Assembly: GCA_023382655.1 (NCBI GenBank)
Contig: JAHDWK010000020.1
Location: 1 to 64,000, forward strand
Direction: 5' to 3'
Length of the DNA stretch: 64,000 nt
Source: Anaerolineae bacterium
GTDB lineage: Bacteria; Chloroflexota; Anaerolineae; Promineifilales; Promineifilaceae
The number at the start of each line of letters is the position of its first letter. The first letter of the stretch is position 1. This document shows positions 42,305 through 49,977 of this stretch, one piece after another. The notes under the pieces were generated by a model that was not told where the DNA came from, made no database searches, and saw only the letters and a list, made by a program, of their open reading frames with translations. Made by a program: the position numbers and the translations under genes.

Positions 42305-43842
42305 TCGGTGAATTGCTGCTTGAGTTCCCGTTTCAGGATTTTACCGGCGGCGGAGATGGGCAGTGCTTTCATGATCTCGATGCGCCGGGGCACTTTATAA
42401 CCGGCCAGGTGGTCTTTCAGGTAGTCGAGCAGGTCGTCGGCGCTGACATCGGCCCCCGGCTGCAACACCACACAGGCCAGCCCCACCTCCCCCCATTTGG
42501 CATCAGGGACACCGATGACGGCGCATTGGTGTACGGCCGTGTGCCCATACAACACCGCCTCAATCTCCGCCGGATAAACGTTTTCACCGCCGGAGATAAA
42601 CATGTCCTTCTTGCGATCCTTGATGGTGAAGTACCAATCCTCGTCATAAACGGCCAGGTCGCCGGTATGGAACCAGCCTTCGTCGTCTATGGCTTCGGCC
42701 GTGGCGGCTGGGTCATTAAAGTAGCCGGACGATTGGCTGGGGCCTTTCAACACCAGTTCGCCTATCTCGCCTGCGCCCAGCGGTTGGTTCTCGTCATCCA
42801 CCACCCGCGCCGCCACGTAAAAGTTAGGCCGGCCGATGCTGCCCGCATGGCTGATGGCGTCTTCGGCTGCTAGAGCAAAAATGCCGGGACCAAACTCCGT
42901 CATGCCAAAACCCTGTTTGAAGTGGATGCCTTTTTCGGCCGTGTACTTTTGCACCAGGGGGACGGGCAGGGGCGCGCCGCCGCTGGTGCAGAAACGGAGG
43001 GAAGTGAGTACGGCCGTGTCCCAATTCTGCGCCTGGGTTAATAGTTGGTACATGGTGGGCACAGCGGCAAAAATTGTCACCCGTTCCTGCTCAATCAGCC
43101 GCAGCACCTGTTCCGGCTCAAACTGGCGCAGCAAAATCGTCGTGCCGCCCATGATGACGTTGGGCAGCGTATACACAAACAGCCCGCCGGTATGAAACAG
43201 CGGAAACACGTTTAGATATACATCGTCGTGGTGCAGATCGTGGATGACAGTGTTGAGCGTATTCCAGGCAATCATGCGGTGTGACACCTGCGCCGCTTTG
43301 GGCAGCCCGGTGGTGCCGCCGGTAAAAATGAGGGCGGCGCTATCTTCCGCTTCAATGGTGGGGTCAAAAATGGGGTCTGGCTGCCCGTTATGCTGCACCG
43401 ATTCATAAGGCAGGCTGCCGGGCGCCCCTTCGCCTTCCAGATGTATAAAATGGTGTAGGCTGTGGGCATTGGCGTCGGCCTGCAACCGGGTCACTGTTTC
43501 CCGGAAATCATTCGAGTAGATGAACACCTGGGGTGTAGTCTGGGCCATGATCCCCGCCAGTTCGCGCCAGTGCAGCCGCCAGTTCAACGCCGTATGGATG
43601 GCTCCCAGTTTGCTGCACGCAAAAAAGCAGTCCAGATGGGCAATGCCATCTCTGGCTAAAATGGCGACACGATCTCCTTTGCCTATGCCCGCTTCCTGGC
43701 GCAGCCAGTTTGCCAGCCGGTTGGCGCACTCATTCATCTGCGCATAATTCAGCCGCAGTACCGGATCATGCCCGGCGTCTATCACGGCCGTCTTGTCCGG
43801 TGAATAAATCGCCCGCCTGCCCAGGTAATCGCCAATGTACAT
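42301..43842 (-). CDS. AMP-dependent acyl-CoA synthetase/ligase 2
   Basis: GGAG lies 7 bases before the ATG. This 513-residue ANL-family ligase is related to ligase 1 at 33889: P-loop ALIFTGGTTGLPKAA, GFGMTEFGPGIF, WFHTGDLAVYDEDWYFTIKD and RKKDMFISGGENVYPAEIE. The catalytic Lys is in AGKILKRELK. It lies opposite to the Liv operon with a 4-base convergent overlap. It may activate the same class of imported acid or a product of it. The KAS III-like gene upstream on the same strand is a possible partner. Confidence 0.9.
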   Translation of the reverse strand: MYIGDYLGRRAIYSPDKTAVIDAGHDPVLRLNYAQMNECANRLANWLRQEAGIGKGDRVAILARDGIAHLDCFFACSKLGAIHTALNWRLHWRELAGIMAQTTPQVFIYSNDFRETVTRLQADANAHSLHHFIHLEGEGAPGSLPYESVQHNGQPDPIFDPTIEAEDSAALIFTGGTTGLPKAAQVSHRMIAWNTLNTVIHDLHHDDVYLNVFPLFHTGGLFVYTLPNVIMGGTTILLRQFEPEQVLRLIEQERVTIFAAVPTMYQLLTQAQNWDTAVLTSLRFCTSGGAPLPVPLVQKYTAEKGIHFKQGFGMTEFGPGIFALAAEDAISHAGSIGRPNFYVAARVVDDENQPLGAGEIGELVLKGPSQSSGYFNDPAATAEAIDDEGWFHTGDLAVYDEDWYFTIKDRKKDMFISGGENVYPAEIEAVLYGHTAVHQCAVIGVPDAKWGEVGLACVVLQPGADVSADDLLDYLKDHLAGYKVPRRIEIMKALPISAAGKILKRELKQQFTD

Positions 43843-43870
43843 GGTATGACTCCATACGGTATCGTGCTTT

Positions 43871-43937
43871 CAGATATTGAGATATTGAGATATTGAGATA
43901 TTGGGATATTTGACCAATATCTCAATATCCCAATACC
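43871..43937. repeat. GATATTGA direct and inverted repeat
   Basis: Four tandem GATATTGA words are followed by an inverted copy (CAATATCTCAATATCCCAAT), giving a long AT-rich hairpin between the KAS III-like gene and ligase 2. Confidence 0.75.
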
Positions 43938-43938
43938 C

Positions 43939-44943
43939 TCATTGCAAATTCGCCGTCCACTTCCACACCGTGCAGGCCATAGCAATGCCGCCGCCGCTGG
44001 CGATAAACAGCACGTTATCGCCCGGTTTGGGGCCAATGCCTTGTTCCAGAGCATCGTCCAGGGCCATGGGGATGCAAGCGGAGCCGGTGTAGCCCCATTT
44101 GTCCATAATCCAGTGGGTCTTTTCTAAAGGCTGCTTGATGATCTCCATGATCATCTTGATGGTGTTGAGATTGAGCTGCGTGAAGAGGTAAAAGTCTATG
44201 TCGTCCAGGGTGAGGCCCGCTTTGGCAGCCGTACCCTCAATCAACGGCGGCCAGTTTTCGGCATTGAAGGTGGCCGGGAACTTGCGCACAAACTGCACAC
44301 GGGGACGGCCGTTGTTCTCATGCGCTGGCGTTACCGGGCAGGCAGCCGCGCCGGTGTAAATGCCCAACGCATCATAAAAATCCCCTCGCGCCAGCCGTTT
44401 TCCGGCCAGAAAACCCGGCTCGTTCCCCGCGCCCACCACCACCGTGCCCGCGCCATCGGCAAACAGGGTGCAGGTGTACCGGTCGGTGTAATCCACAAAA
44501 CGGGTCATGCCATAAGCGCCGATGACCAGGACGTAGTTTATCTCTTCATCCGTCATCACGTGGCGCGCGGCGGTGTCTACGGCCGTGACCCATCCAGCGC
44601 AAGCGCAGTTCATATCAAACGTCCCGGCATTCACCGCACCAATTTTGTGCTGTACCACATTGGCCGTCGCCGGGCTGAAATAGTCGGGTGTATCGGTGGC
44701 GACGATGAGCAAATTCACGTCGGCGGCCGTAATGCCTGCCCGCGCCAACGCCTGGTTGGCGGCGTGGGCGCAAAGGTCGCTGGTTGTTTCATCGGCGGCC
44801 ATCACATGCCGCTCTTTGATGCCTACATTTTGCACCAGCCAGTCATCTACATTCCGGCCTAAAATCTCATTAAAGTAGGAATTGGGCAGTATCTTTTCAG
44901 GTACATACCGGCCCGTGCTGAGGATTTGCGCATGCCGTGTCAT
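43939..44943 (-). CDS. Beta-ketoacyl-ACP synthase III-like protein with altered catalytic triad
   Basis: I use the ATG at 44941-44943, with AAGGA 8 bases upstream. The 334-residue product has the thiolase fold of FabH: nucleophile C115 in NCACAGW, GAYGMTRFVDYTDRYTCTLF, DGAGTVVVG. The positions of the other two catalytic residues differ. The usual HQAN motif reads TQLN (T255) and the usual GNT motif reads GYT (Y285). A standard decarboxylative condensation is therefore unlikely. Acyl transfer through the Cys, as in some FabH-like acyltransferases, is possible. It sits upstream of ligase 2 on the same strand. Confidence 0.8.
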   Translation of the reverse strand: MTRHAQILSTGRYVPEKILPNSYFNEILGRNVDDWLVQNVGIKERHVMAADETTSDLCAHAANQALARAGITAADVNLLIVATDTPDYFSPATANVVQHKIGAVNAGTFDMNCACAGWVTAVDTAARHVMTDEEINYVLVIGAYGMTRFVDYTDRYTCTLFADGAGTVVVGAGNEPGFLAGKRLARGDFYDALGIYTGAAACPVTPAHENNGRPRVQFVRKFPATFNAENWPPLIEGTAAKAGLTLDDIDFYLFTQLNLNTIKMIMEIIKQPLEKTHWIMDKWGYTGSACIPMALDDALEQGIGPKPGDNVLFIASGGGIAMACTVWKWTANLQ

Positions 44944-44962
44944 GGTCATCTTCCTTGGGTCA

Positions 44963-44996
44963 AGAAGTTCAACTTCTTCGAAGAAGTTGAGCTTCT
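44963..44996. terminator. Hairpin upstream of the KAS III-like gene
   Basis: AGAAGTTCAACTTCTT and AAGAAGTTGAGCTTCT pair with one mismatch around CG, followed by AAAA. Adjacent at 45010 is half a copy of the GATTGAACCAATC hairpin. It may terminate the sigma-factor transcript. Confidence 0.5.
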
Positions 44997-45069
44997 AAAA
45001 CGGGATAATCTGCCAGATTGAACCAATCTTGACCATACCACAACCCGGTTACAAAGCGGCAACACTCTG

Positions 45070-46326
45070 TTATTCGTTAGCTAACGCTTCTGCTTCCCGC
45101 AGCCGGCGTTGTAGGAAGGAGCGTTCTACCTTGTTTTGGGTCAGTTCCAACGCGATGGCATACGCTTCGGCGGCGGCGGTATACCAGCCGGCGCGGCGCA
45201 GCAGGTCGGCGCGGGCGGCGTGGTAGAGGTGGTAGTTTTGCAGCACATCGCTCTGCCCCAACTTCTCTAACAGCGCCAGCCCCTTCATTGGCCCTTCAGC
45301 CATGGCCACCGCCACCGCCTGGTTGAGGGCGATAACAGGTGTGGGTTGGAAGTGGTAGAGACGGCCGTACAAAGCAGCTATTTGCGTCCAATCTGTCTCG
45401 GCGGGGGTGGTGGCTTGACCGTGCAGCGCTGCTATGGCCGCCTGAATCTGGTACGGCCCCGCCTGGCGCATCGGCAAGGCCCGCTCTAAAATAGCGATCC
45501 CCTCGTTTATCTGGGTTTTGTCCCACAAGGAGCGGTCTTGCTCTTCCAGCAAAACCAGTTCGCCGGCGGGGCTAAGGCGGGCGGCGCGACGGCCGTCATG
45601 CAACAGCATCAACGCCAACAGCCCCAACGCTTCGGCATTCTCGTCCAGCGTCGGATCATCGGCCAGCAAACCGGTCAATATCCGCGCCAGCCGGATCGCT
45701 TCCTGGCACAACTCCTGCCGCACCAGGCTGTCCCCCGATGAGGCGATGTACCCTTCGTTGAAGATGAGGTAAATGACGGTCAGTACCGCGTCCAGCCGTT
45801 CCGCCAGCAGTTCTAGCGGCGGTACGCGGTAAGGGATGCCCGCCTGTTTGATTTTGCGTTGGGCGCGGACGAGCCGCTGGGCCATGGTGGGCATGGGAAC
45901 GAGGAAGGCGCTGGCGATCACGGCCGTGTCCAACCCACACAACGTCCGCAGCGTCAGCGCCACCTGTGCTTCCGGCGACAATGCTGGATGGCAGCAGGTG
46001 AAAATCAGCTTGAGGCGTTCGTCCGGTATCTCGTCCATTTCTGTTTCATCGGGGGCGGTCAGTTCGGCCAGAAGTTGCTGTTTGGCGGCGAAATTTTGGT
46101 CACGGCGCAGGCGGTCTATGGCTTTGCGGCGGGCGGTGGTGGTGATCCACGCGCCAGGATTGTGCGGGATGCCGTCGTGAGGCCACCGTTCCAGCGCCAC
46201 CACCAGGGCATCATGGAACACGTCCTCCGCCAGTTCAAAATCACGCAGCGAACTGATAAGCGTTGCCAGCACCCGCCCGGACTCCTGGCGGAAGGTTTGT
46301 TCGATGATGGTGTGCGTTTGGAGCAT
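45070..46326 (-). CDS. ECF42-type sigma factor with C-terminal TPR-like extension
   Basis: From ATG 46324-46326 the protein has 418 residues. Region 2 (LRDFELAEDVFHDALVVALE) and region 4 (LTLRTLCGLDTAVIASAFLV then MPTMAQRLVRAQRKIKQAG) are clear. The long C-terminal part has the helical DUF6596/TPR-like extension (VIYLIFNEGYIASSGDSLVR and PVIALNQAVAVAMAEGP). This fits group ECF42, which has no anti-sigma factor and is linked to DGPF proteins. Exactly such genes lie upstream on the same strand. The extension is thought to regulate activity. A longer reading frame upstream covers a hairpin and the VOC gene and is rejected. Confidence 0.9.
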   Translation of the reverse strand: MLQTHTIIEQTFRQESGRVLATLISSLRDFELAEDVFHDALVVALERWPHDGIPHNPGAWITTTARRKAIDRLRRDQNFAAKQQLLAELTAPDETEMDEIPDERLKLIFTCCHPALSPEAQVALTLRTLCGLDTAVIASAFLVPMPTMAQRLVRAQRKIKQAGIPYRVPPLELLAERLDAVLTVIYLIFNEGYIASSGDSLVRQELCQEAIRLARILTGLLADDPTLDENAEALGLLALMLLHDGRRAARLSPAGELVLLEEQDRSLWDKTQINEGIAILERALPMRQAGPYQIQAAIAALHGQATTPAETDWTQIAALYGRLYHFQPTPVIALNQAVAVAMAEGPMKGLALLEKLGQSDVLQNYHLYHAARADLLRRAGWYTAAAEAYAIALELTQNKVERSFLQRRLREAEALANE

Positions 46327-46333
46327 CGTAGGC

Positions 46334-46370
46334 TCAGGTGCGACGCACTTCTGAAGTGCGTCGCACCTGA
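46334..46370. repeat. Perfect 37-base palindrome upstream of the ECF42 gene
   Basis: Arms 46334-46351 and 46353-46370 are perfectly complementary (18 bases each: TCAGGTGCGACGCACTTC and its complement) around a single T. It lies 8 bases before the sigma-factor ATG, between it and the VOC gene. It could be a cruciform, a regulatory site or a terminator. Confidence 0.8.
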
Positions 46371-46378
46371 CTGGCGCT

Positions 46379-46750
46379 TTATGCCTCCGGGGGCGGGCCG
46401 GCCATTTGCAGGCGGTTGCCAAAGGGGTCATAGAAACTGCAATAGGTGACAACACCAGGAATGCCGACGGGATCGTCGCAGCGCACGCCGCGCGCCCGTA
46501 GTTCGGCGCAGGTTTTGTGGGCGTCGTCGGTGGTGAGGACGACCGTGATGCCATGATTAGGCTGCCAGCCTTCTTCCGCGGTGGTTACAGAGAGATTACC
46601 CGCGCCGCCGGTATCAAATTCAATCCAACTCATTTCAGGCATGTCGTACAGCGGCTCGCCCAATCCCAACTTATTTGCATAAAAGTCCCGCGCCGCATCC
46701 AGGTCGGTGACGGAAATGGACACAACATTGATTCCCTTAAACAGTTGCAT
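46379..46750 (-). CDS. VOC-family protein
   Basis: The 123-residue single-module VOC protein starts MQLFKGINVVSISVTDLDAA. It contains FYANKLGLGEP and ends GVVTYCSFYDPFGNRLQMAG, with the usual metal-ligand region. It belongs to the DGPF-VOC-ECF42 cluster, in which VOC genes are common, and probably is part of the ECF42 regulon. Substrate is unknown. Confidence 0.87.
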   Translation of the reverse strand: MQLFKGINVVSISVTDLDAARDFYANKLGLGEPLYDMPEMSWIEFDTGGAGNLSVTTAEEGWQPNHGITVVLTTDDAHKTCAELRARGVRCDDPVGIPGVVTYCSFYDPFGNRLQMAGPPPEA

Positions 46751-46787
46751 GGTTATCCTCCAAAAATGTGTCTGTGAGCTTCTTGAA

Positions 46788-46860
46788 AAACGCCGAGACG
46801 CAGAGAGGTTTTCTCTCCAGTTACCTCAGCGTCTCAGCGCCTCTGCATTACCTTTTTCAG
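46788..46860. repeat. Intergenic imperfect hairpin
   Basis: CGCCGAGACGCAGAGAGG faces CAGCGTCTCAGCGCCTCTGC between the DGPF and VOC genes; GAGACGC/GCGTCTC is the best stem. This type of purine-rich palindrome is part of the intergenic set. Confidence 0.5.
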
Positions 46861-46878
46861 AAGACTCACCTACCCGTC

Positions 46879-47223
46879 TTACTCAAAGATCATCACCGGC
46901 CGAACTTCAACAGAACCTTCGCTCATGGGCAGTTTTTTCGCCATCTCGATGGCGGTCTCAAAATCGCATTCAAGGATGTAAAAACCGCCTAGCTGCTCTT
47001 TGGTCTCGGCAAAGGGGCCGTCGGTGACGGTTGTACTTTTGCCGGTGAAGCGCACGGTCCTGGCCTGCGTGACCGAGTGCAGCGCTTCGCCGCCGGGGTT
47101 CATGCCGCGCGTGGCGGCTTCTTCGCTAAAGCGGTTGTGGGCCACCATGATTTCGTCCCACTGTTCCGGGGTAATGTTGGCGTCCAGGCTCTCATCGCCG
47201 TAAATCAGCAGTGCATATTTCAT
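46879..47223 (-). CDS. YCII-related DGPF-domain protein 1
   Basis: The 114-residue product begins MKYALLIYGDESLDANITPE and contains the family signature TDGPFAETKEQLGGFYILEC. It ends in a GSVEVRPVM strand. DGPF proteins are small ferredoxin-like YCII relatives that are hallmark targets of ECF42 sigma factors. Their biochemical role is unknown. It follows DGPF protein 2 by 24 bases on the same strand. Confidence 0.9.
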   Translation of the reverse strand: MKYALLIYGDESLDANITPEQWDEIMVAHNRFSEEAATRGMNPGGEALHSVTQARTVRFTGKSTTVTDGPFAETKEQLGGFYILECDFETAIEMAKKLPMSEGSVEVRPVMIFE

Positions 47224-47247
47224 CAGTTTTATCCTCCGTTTTGTTGT

Positions 47248-47604
47248 TTATGGCGTGTTGTATTCCCAAATCGGTCGAATCTCCACCGAACCAGACCGCG
47301 CGCTGGGAATTTTGGCGGCGTATTTGATGGCCTGATCCAGGTTTTCACAGTTGAGCAGGTAATAACCGGCCAACTGCTCTTTGGTTTCGGCAAAGGGGCC
47401 GTCGGTGGTCATAATTTTACCTTCACGGACGCGGACGGTAGTGGCGGTGCTGGTGGGTTGCAGCCCATTGTTACCCAGGTCGAGGCCCTTTTCCTGGATT
47501 TCCCTGGTAAAGGCCCAATACTCATTGGAGATGGCTTGTAGCTCTTCCGGGTTGGCGCTCATCATTTCGGCCTCGTTGTTGTAAATTAACATCAGATATT
47601 GCAT
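47248..47604 (-). CDS. YCII-related DGPF-domain protein 2
   Basis: The 118-residue product is a paralogue of the previous one: MQYLMLIYNNEAEMMSANPE, signature TTDGPFAETKEQLAGYYLLN, end GSVEIRPIWEYNTP. The ribosome site AAGGAGAAAG lies upstream of the ATG. It is probably the first gene of the DGPF-DGPF-VOC-ECF42 operon. Confidence 0.9.
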   Translation of the reverse strand: MQYLMLIYNNEAEMMSANPEELQAISNEYWAFTREIQEKGLDLGNNGLQPTSTATTVRVREGKIMTTDGPFAETKEQLAGYYLLNCENLDQAIKYAAKIPSARSGSVEIRPIWEYNTP

Positions 47605-47690
47605 AAAACTTTCTCCTTGTGGGTGATTGATTTTGGAGTCTCAATTGCTCCATCTACCCATACGACGAATGAGAATGCACCAGATCGACA

Positions 47691-47760
47691 GTAAGGGCGA
47701 AGCAGGTGGGTGATATGGTGTTGGGCTAGATAAGATTATGCCCACTTGCCTCGCCCCTAC
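47691..47760. terminator. Long hairpin between MFS and DGPF genes
   Basis: GTAAGGGCGAAGCAGGTGGG (47691-47710) and CCCACTTGCCTCGCCCCTAC (47741-47760) pair at 17 of 20 positions. The second arm overlaps the stop of the MFS gene. It could end the MFS transcript. Confidence 0.5.
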
Positions 47761-49136
47761 GACTGGGTGCGGCGGGATTCTAATTCGGCGCGGATTTGGG
47801 CGTGGCGCACGGCCGTGAGTGGATACTTATACACGATGGGAAAACTAAATAACAGGATGAGGGCGGGTATGAGGCTGACGAAAAGGCGCAGCGCCAGCAG
47901 CACTTCGTCTGGTTGCGTGGGGAACGGGGGGCCGGGTTCGGGGTCGTTGATATAACCGGTGGCGGCGAAGATGAGATTGGAGATAGCCAGCCCCAGGGAG
48001 ATGCCCAATTTTTGCAAGAAGACGAAAAAGCCGTAATAGATGCCTTCACGGCGCAGGCCGGTGTTCAGTTCGTCCAGGTCTACTACGTCCGGCAGCATAC
48101 TCCAGGGGATGAGGTAGCCGACGCTGGCGCCAATGCCGGCCAACCCGGCCAGCAACAGCAGCCAGGTCATTTGTCCCGGCTGGATGAAAAAGAGAAGGAT
48201 TTCGATGACGATCCAGAAGCTCATGCCCAGGAAATAGACGTGCCGTTTACCGATGCGCTCGCTGACTTTAGACCAGATGACGAGGGAGACGAAGATGGAC
48301 AACTGCAAGGTGACGGCCAGGTAGATGAACTGTTCGTCTGCGCCCATCCAGTAGCGGACGTAAAGCTGCATATTGGCCTGGACGAATTGGATGCAGAGCC
48401 AGGTGAGCAGGTACACGGCCGTGACCATCACAAATGGTCTGTTCCGAAAAGCAATCACAAACCCTTCGATGAAACCCGGCTCTTCTTTTTTGGTCTCTTC
48501 GTGGAAAAAGCGCTCTTCGGTGAAGGCAAAGGTGATCAAATTGGTAATGATGATGACCAGCCCCATGACGGCAGCGCTGATGGCAAAACCGGTGACGATG
48601 GAATCGGCGGCGCGCAAAATCGTCTCATGCACAATCAAGGAAGCCATGCCACCTAAGATGGAGAAGCTAAAGCGGTAGGTGGTCAAATTGGTGCGTTCGT
48701 TGTAGTCGGGGGCGATTTCCGGGGTGAGGGCGGTATAGGGCACGTTCACGGCCGTGATCCCCGTATCCAGCAGCAGCGCTACCACCAGGTAATACCAGAA
48801 CAGGCCCGCCGTGCTCAGGTCAGGCACCTGCCACTGCAAAAACCAGGCAATGCCAAAAGGCACAGCGCCAAACAGCAGCCACGGCCGTCGCCGCCCCCAG
48901 CGCGTGTGTGTGTGATCCGACAGCCAGCCGATGAGTGGATCATTCACGCTGTCCCAAATTTTGACGACGAGGAAGATAGCCGCCGCCCACTGTGGCGGCA
49001 GCCCGGCCACATCCAGCAAAAACGCATTCAGGAAAAAACCTTGCAGCGTGGCCACCAGCGCCGGGCCAACGTCACCGATGCCGTATGCCAGTTTACGGCC
49101 GATGCTGAGAGAGGGGGTGGAGGTAGACACGGTCAA
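47757..49136 (-). CDS. GPH-family (glycoside-pentoside-hexuronide) MFS transporter
   Basis: The 459-residue, twelve-helix protein has the GPH signature KIWDSVNDPLIGWLSDHTHT then RWGRRRPWLLFGAVPFG, and IPWSMLPDVVDLDEL in the central part. It is a cation-coupled sugar importer of the MelB class. The start is uncertain: a TTG at 49136 overlaps the antitoxin stop as TTGA, and a GTG lies two codons later. Neither has a strong ribosome site. Overlap with the antitoxin gene suggests co-transcription, which is unusual. Confidence 0.88.
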   Translation of the reverse strand: MTVSTSTPSLSIGRKLAYGIGDVGPALVATLQGFFLNAFLLDVAGLPPQWAAAIFLVVKIWDSVNDPLIGWLSDHTHTRWGRRRPWLLFGAVPFGIAWFLQWQVPDLSTAGLFWYYLVVALLLDTGITAVNVPYTALTPEIAPDYNERTNLTTYRFSFSILGGMASLIVHETILRAADSIVTGFAISAAVMGLVIIITNLITFAFTEERFFHEETKKEEPGFIEGFVIAFRNRPFVMVTAVYLLTWLCIQFVQANMQLYVRYWMGADEQFIYLAVTLQLSIFVSLVIWSKVSERIGKRHVYFLGMSFWIVIEILLFFIQPGQMTWLLLLAGLAGIGASVGYLIPWSMLPDVVDLDELNTGLRREGIYYGFFVFLQKLGISLGLAISNLIFAATGYINDPEPGPPFPTQPDEVLLALRLFVSLIPALILLFSFPIVYKYPLTAVRHAQIRAELESRRTQS

Positions 49137-49462
49137 TTAAGCCGGGCGGCTGCTATTTTTGCCTCAATGCGGGTCTGCAAATCAGTGTCTAATCCTGTGC
49201 CATTCTCATCGAGTTCCCCCTCTTCAAGAATAGCATCAAACTCCTCATCGGAAACAACACCCAAGGAGGCGATCAGCCTGTCTAGTTGCTGGTGTTGTCT
49301 TTCGATTTCATCTTGGGACACTGGAACAGCCCTGTAAGCGCGGGCGACATTTTGGGTGAGGGAATAAACAAGATATTGGTTGAGCGATATGCCTTCACTG
49401 TCTGCCAAAAGTTCTAAGCGATGAAACAACGTTTCTGGTAATCTTAAAGTTAATCTGCGCAT
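49133..49462 (-). CDS. Ribbon-helix-helix antitoxin-like protein
   Basis: I choose ATG 49460-49462 (GGAG 6 bases upstream) over a TTG at 49477. The 109-residue product starts MRRLTLRLPETLFHRLELLA, then ADSEGISLNQYLVYSLTQNV. This is the ribbon-helix-helix of HicB/CopG-type antitoxins, followed by an acidic C-terminal tail that would bind the toxin. It follows the PIN-domain gene by 15 bases. Toxin-first order is less usual for PIN systems. Confidence 0.83.
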   Translation of the reverse strand: MRRLTLRLPETLFHRLELLADSEGISLNQYLVYSLTQNVARAYRAVPVSQDEIERQHQQLDRLIASLGVVSDEEFDAILEEGELDENGTGLDTDLQTRIEAKIAAARLN

Positions 49463-49477
49463 GTAGGACTCCTTCAA

Positions 49478-49888
49478 TTATCCACTTAACTGTGCAAGAA
49501 ACTCATTGGGCGTGAAAACAACCAGACCTAACTCCAACCTGGCCAGGGTGAAATCCCGCACGTTGTAAGTAACGATCCACGCTTTAGCGTTCATAGCGCA
49601 ATCTATAACAAAGTCATCACCAGGGTCAGGAGAAATAGGACGCCAGAGAAAGTGCGGGATCACAGGTACGGCCGTTCTCAATAACGTGCCGAGCGCCGGC
49701 TGGACACGCTGCCATCTTTGCGGTGAGAGCTTCCTTGACAGAACGTCATAATATTCATAGTGCAGAGCCAATGAAACACAAGGTTGAAACAGGTTGCTTT
49801 GCCAGGTACGCAAAATCAGGGCGCCGGCGCTATTGCGTTTGGTCAGCCCCTCAAATACCACATTGGTATCAATAACAGCGCGGATCAT
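49478..49888 (-). CDS. PIN-domain toxin (PIN_3/COG1569-like)
   Basis: The 136-residue protein has the PIN nuclease residues: D7 in AVIDTNVVFEG, E45 in HYEYYDVLSRKL, D91/D92 in PDPGDDFVIDCA and D112 in TYNVRDF. It fits the group annotated as putative toxin component, PIN family. It should cleave RNA with Mg2+ or Mn2+. It is followed by the ribbon-helix-helix gene. Both are less GC-rich than surrounding genes. Confidence 0.87.
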   Translation of the reverse strand: MIRAVIDTNVVFEGLTKRNSAGALILRTWQSNLFQPCVSLALHYEYYDVLSRKLSPQRWQRVQPALGTLLRTAVPVIPHFLWRPISPDPGDDFVIDCAMNAKAWIVTYNVRDFTLARLELGLVVFTPNEFLAQLSG

Positions 49889-49977
49889 GGTGTCATTATA
49901 GCCTCACATACGACGCCAAACCAGGCTTGACATCGTTGACTGCCTTATGGAGTTTGTCCCGTGCCTGGCATTGCCCC

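Noticed and set aside
33862..44949. Possible olefin/beta-lactone (OleABCD) cluster from a KAS III-like gene, ANL ligases and hydrolases
   Set aside because: No short-chain reductase (OleD) is present. The genes are spread on two strands with a Liv importer between, and the ligases look like ordinary acyl-CoA ligases.
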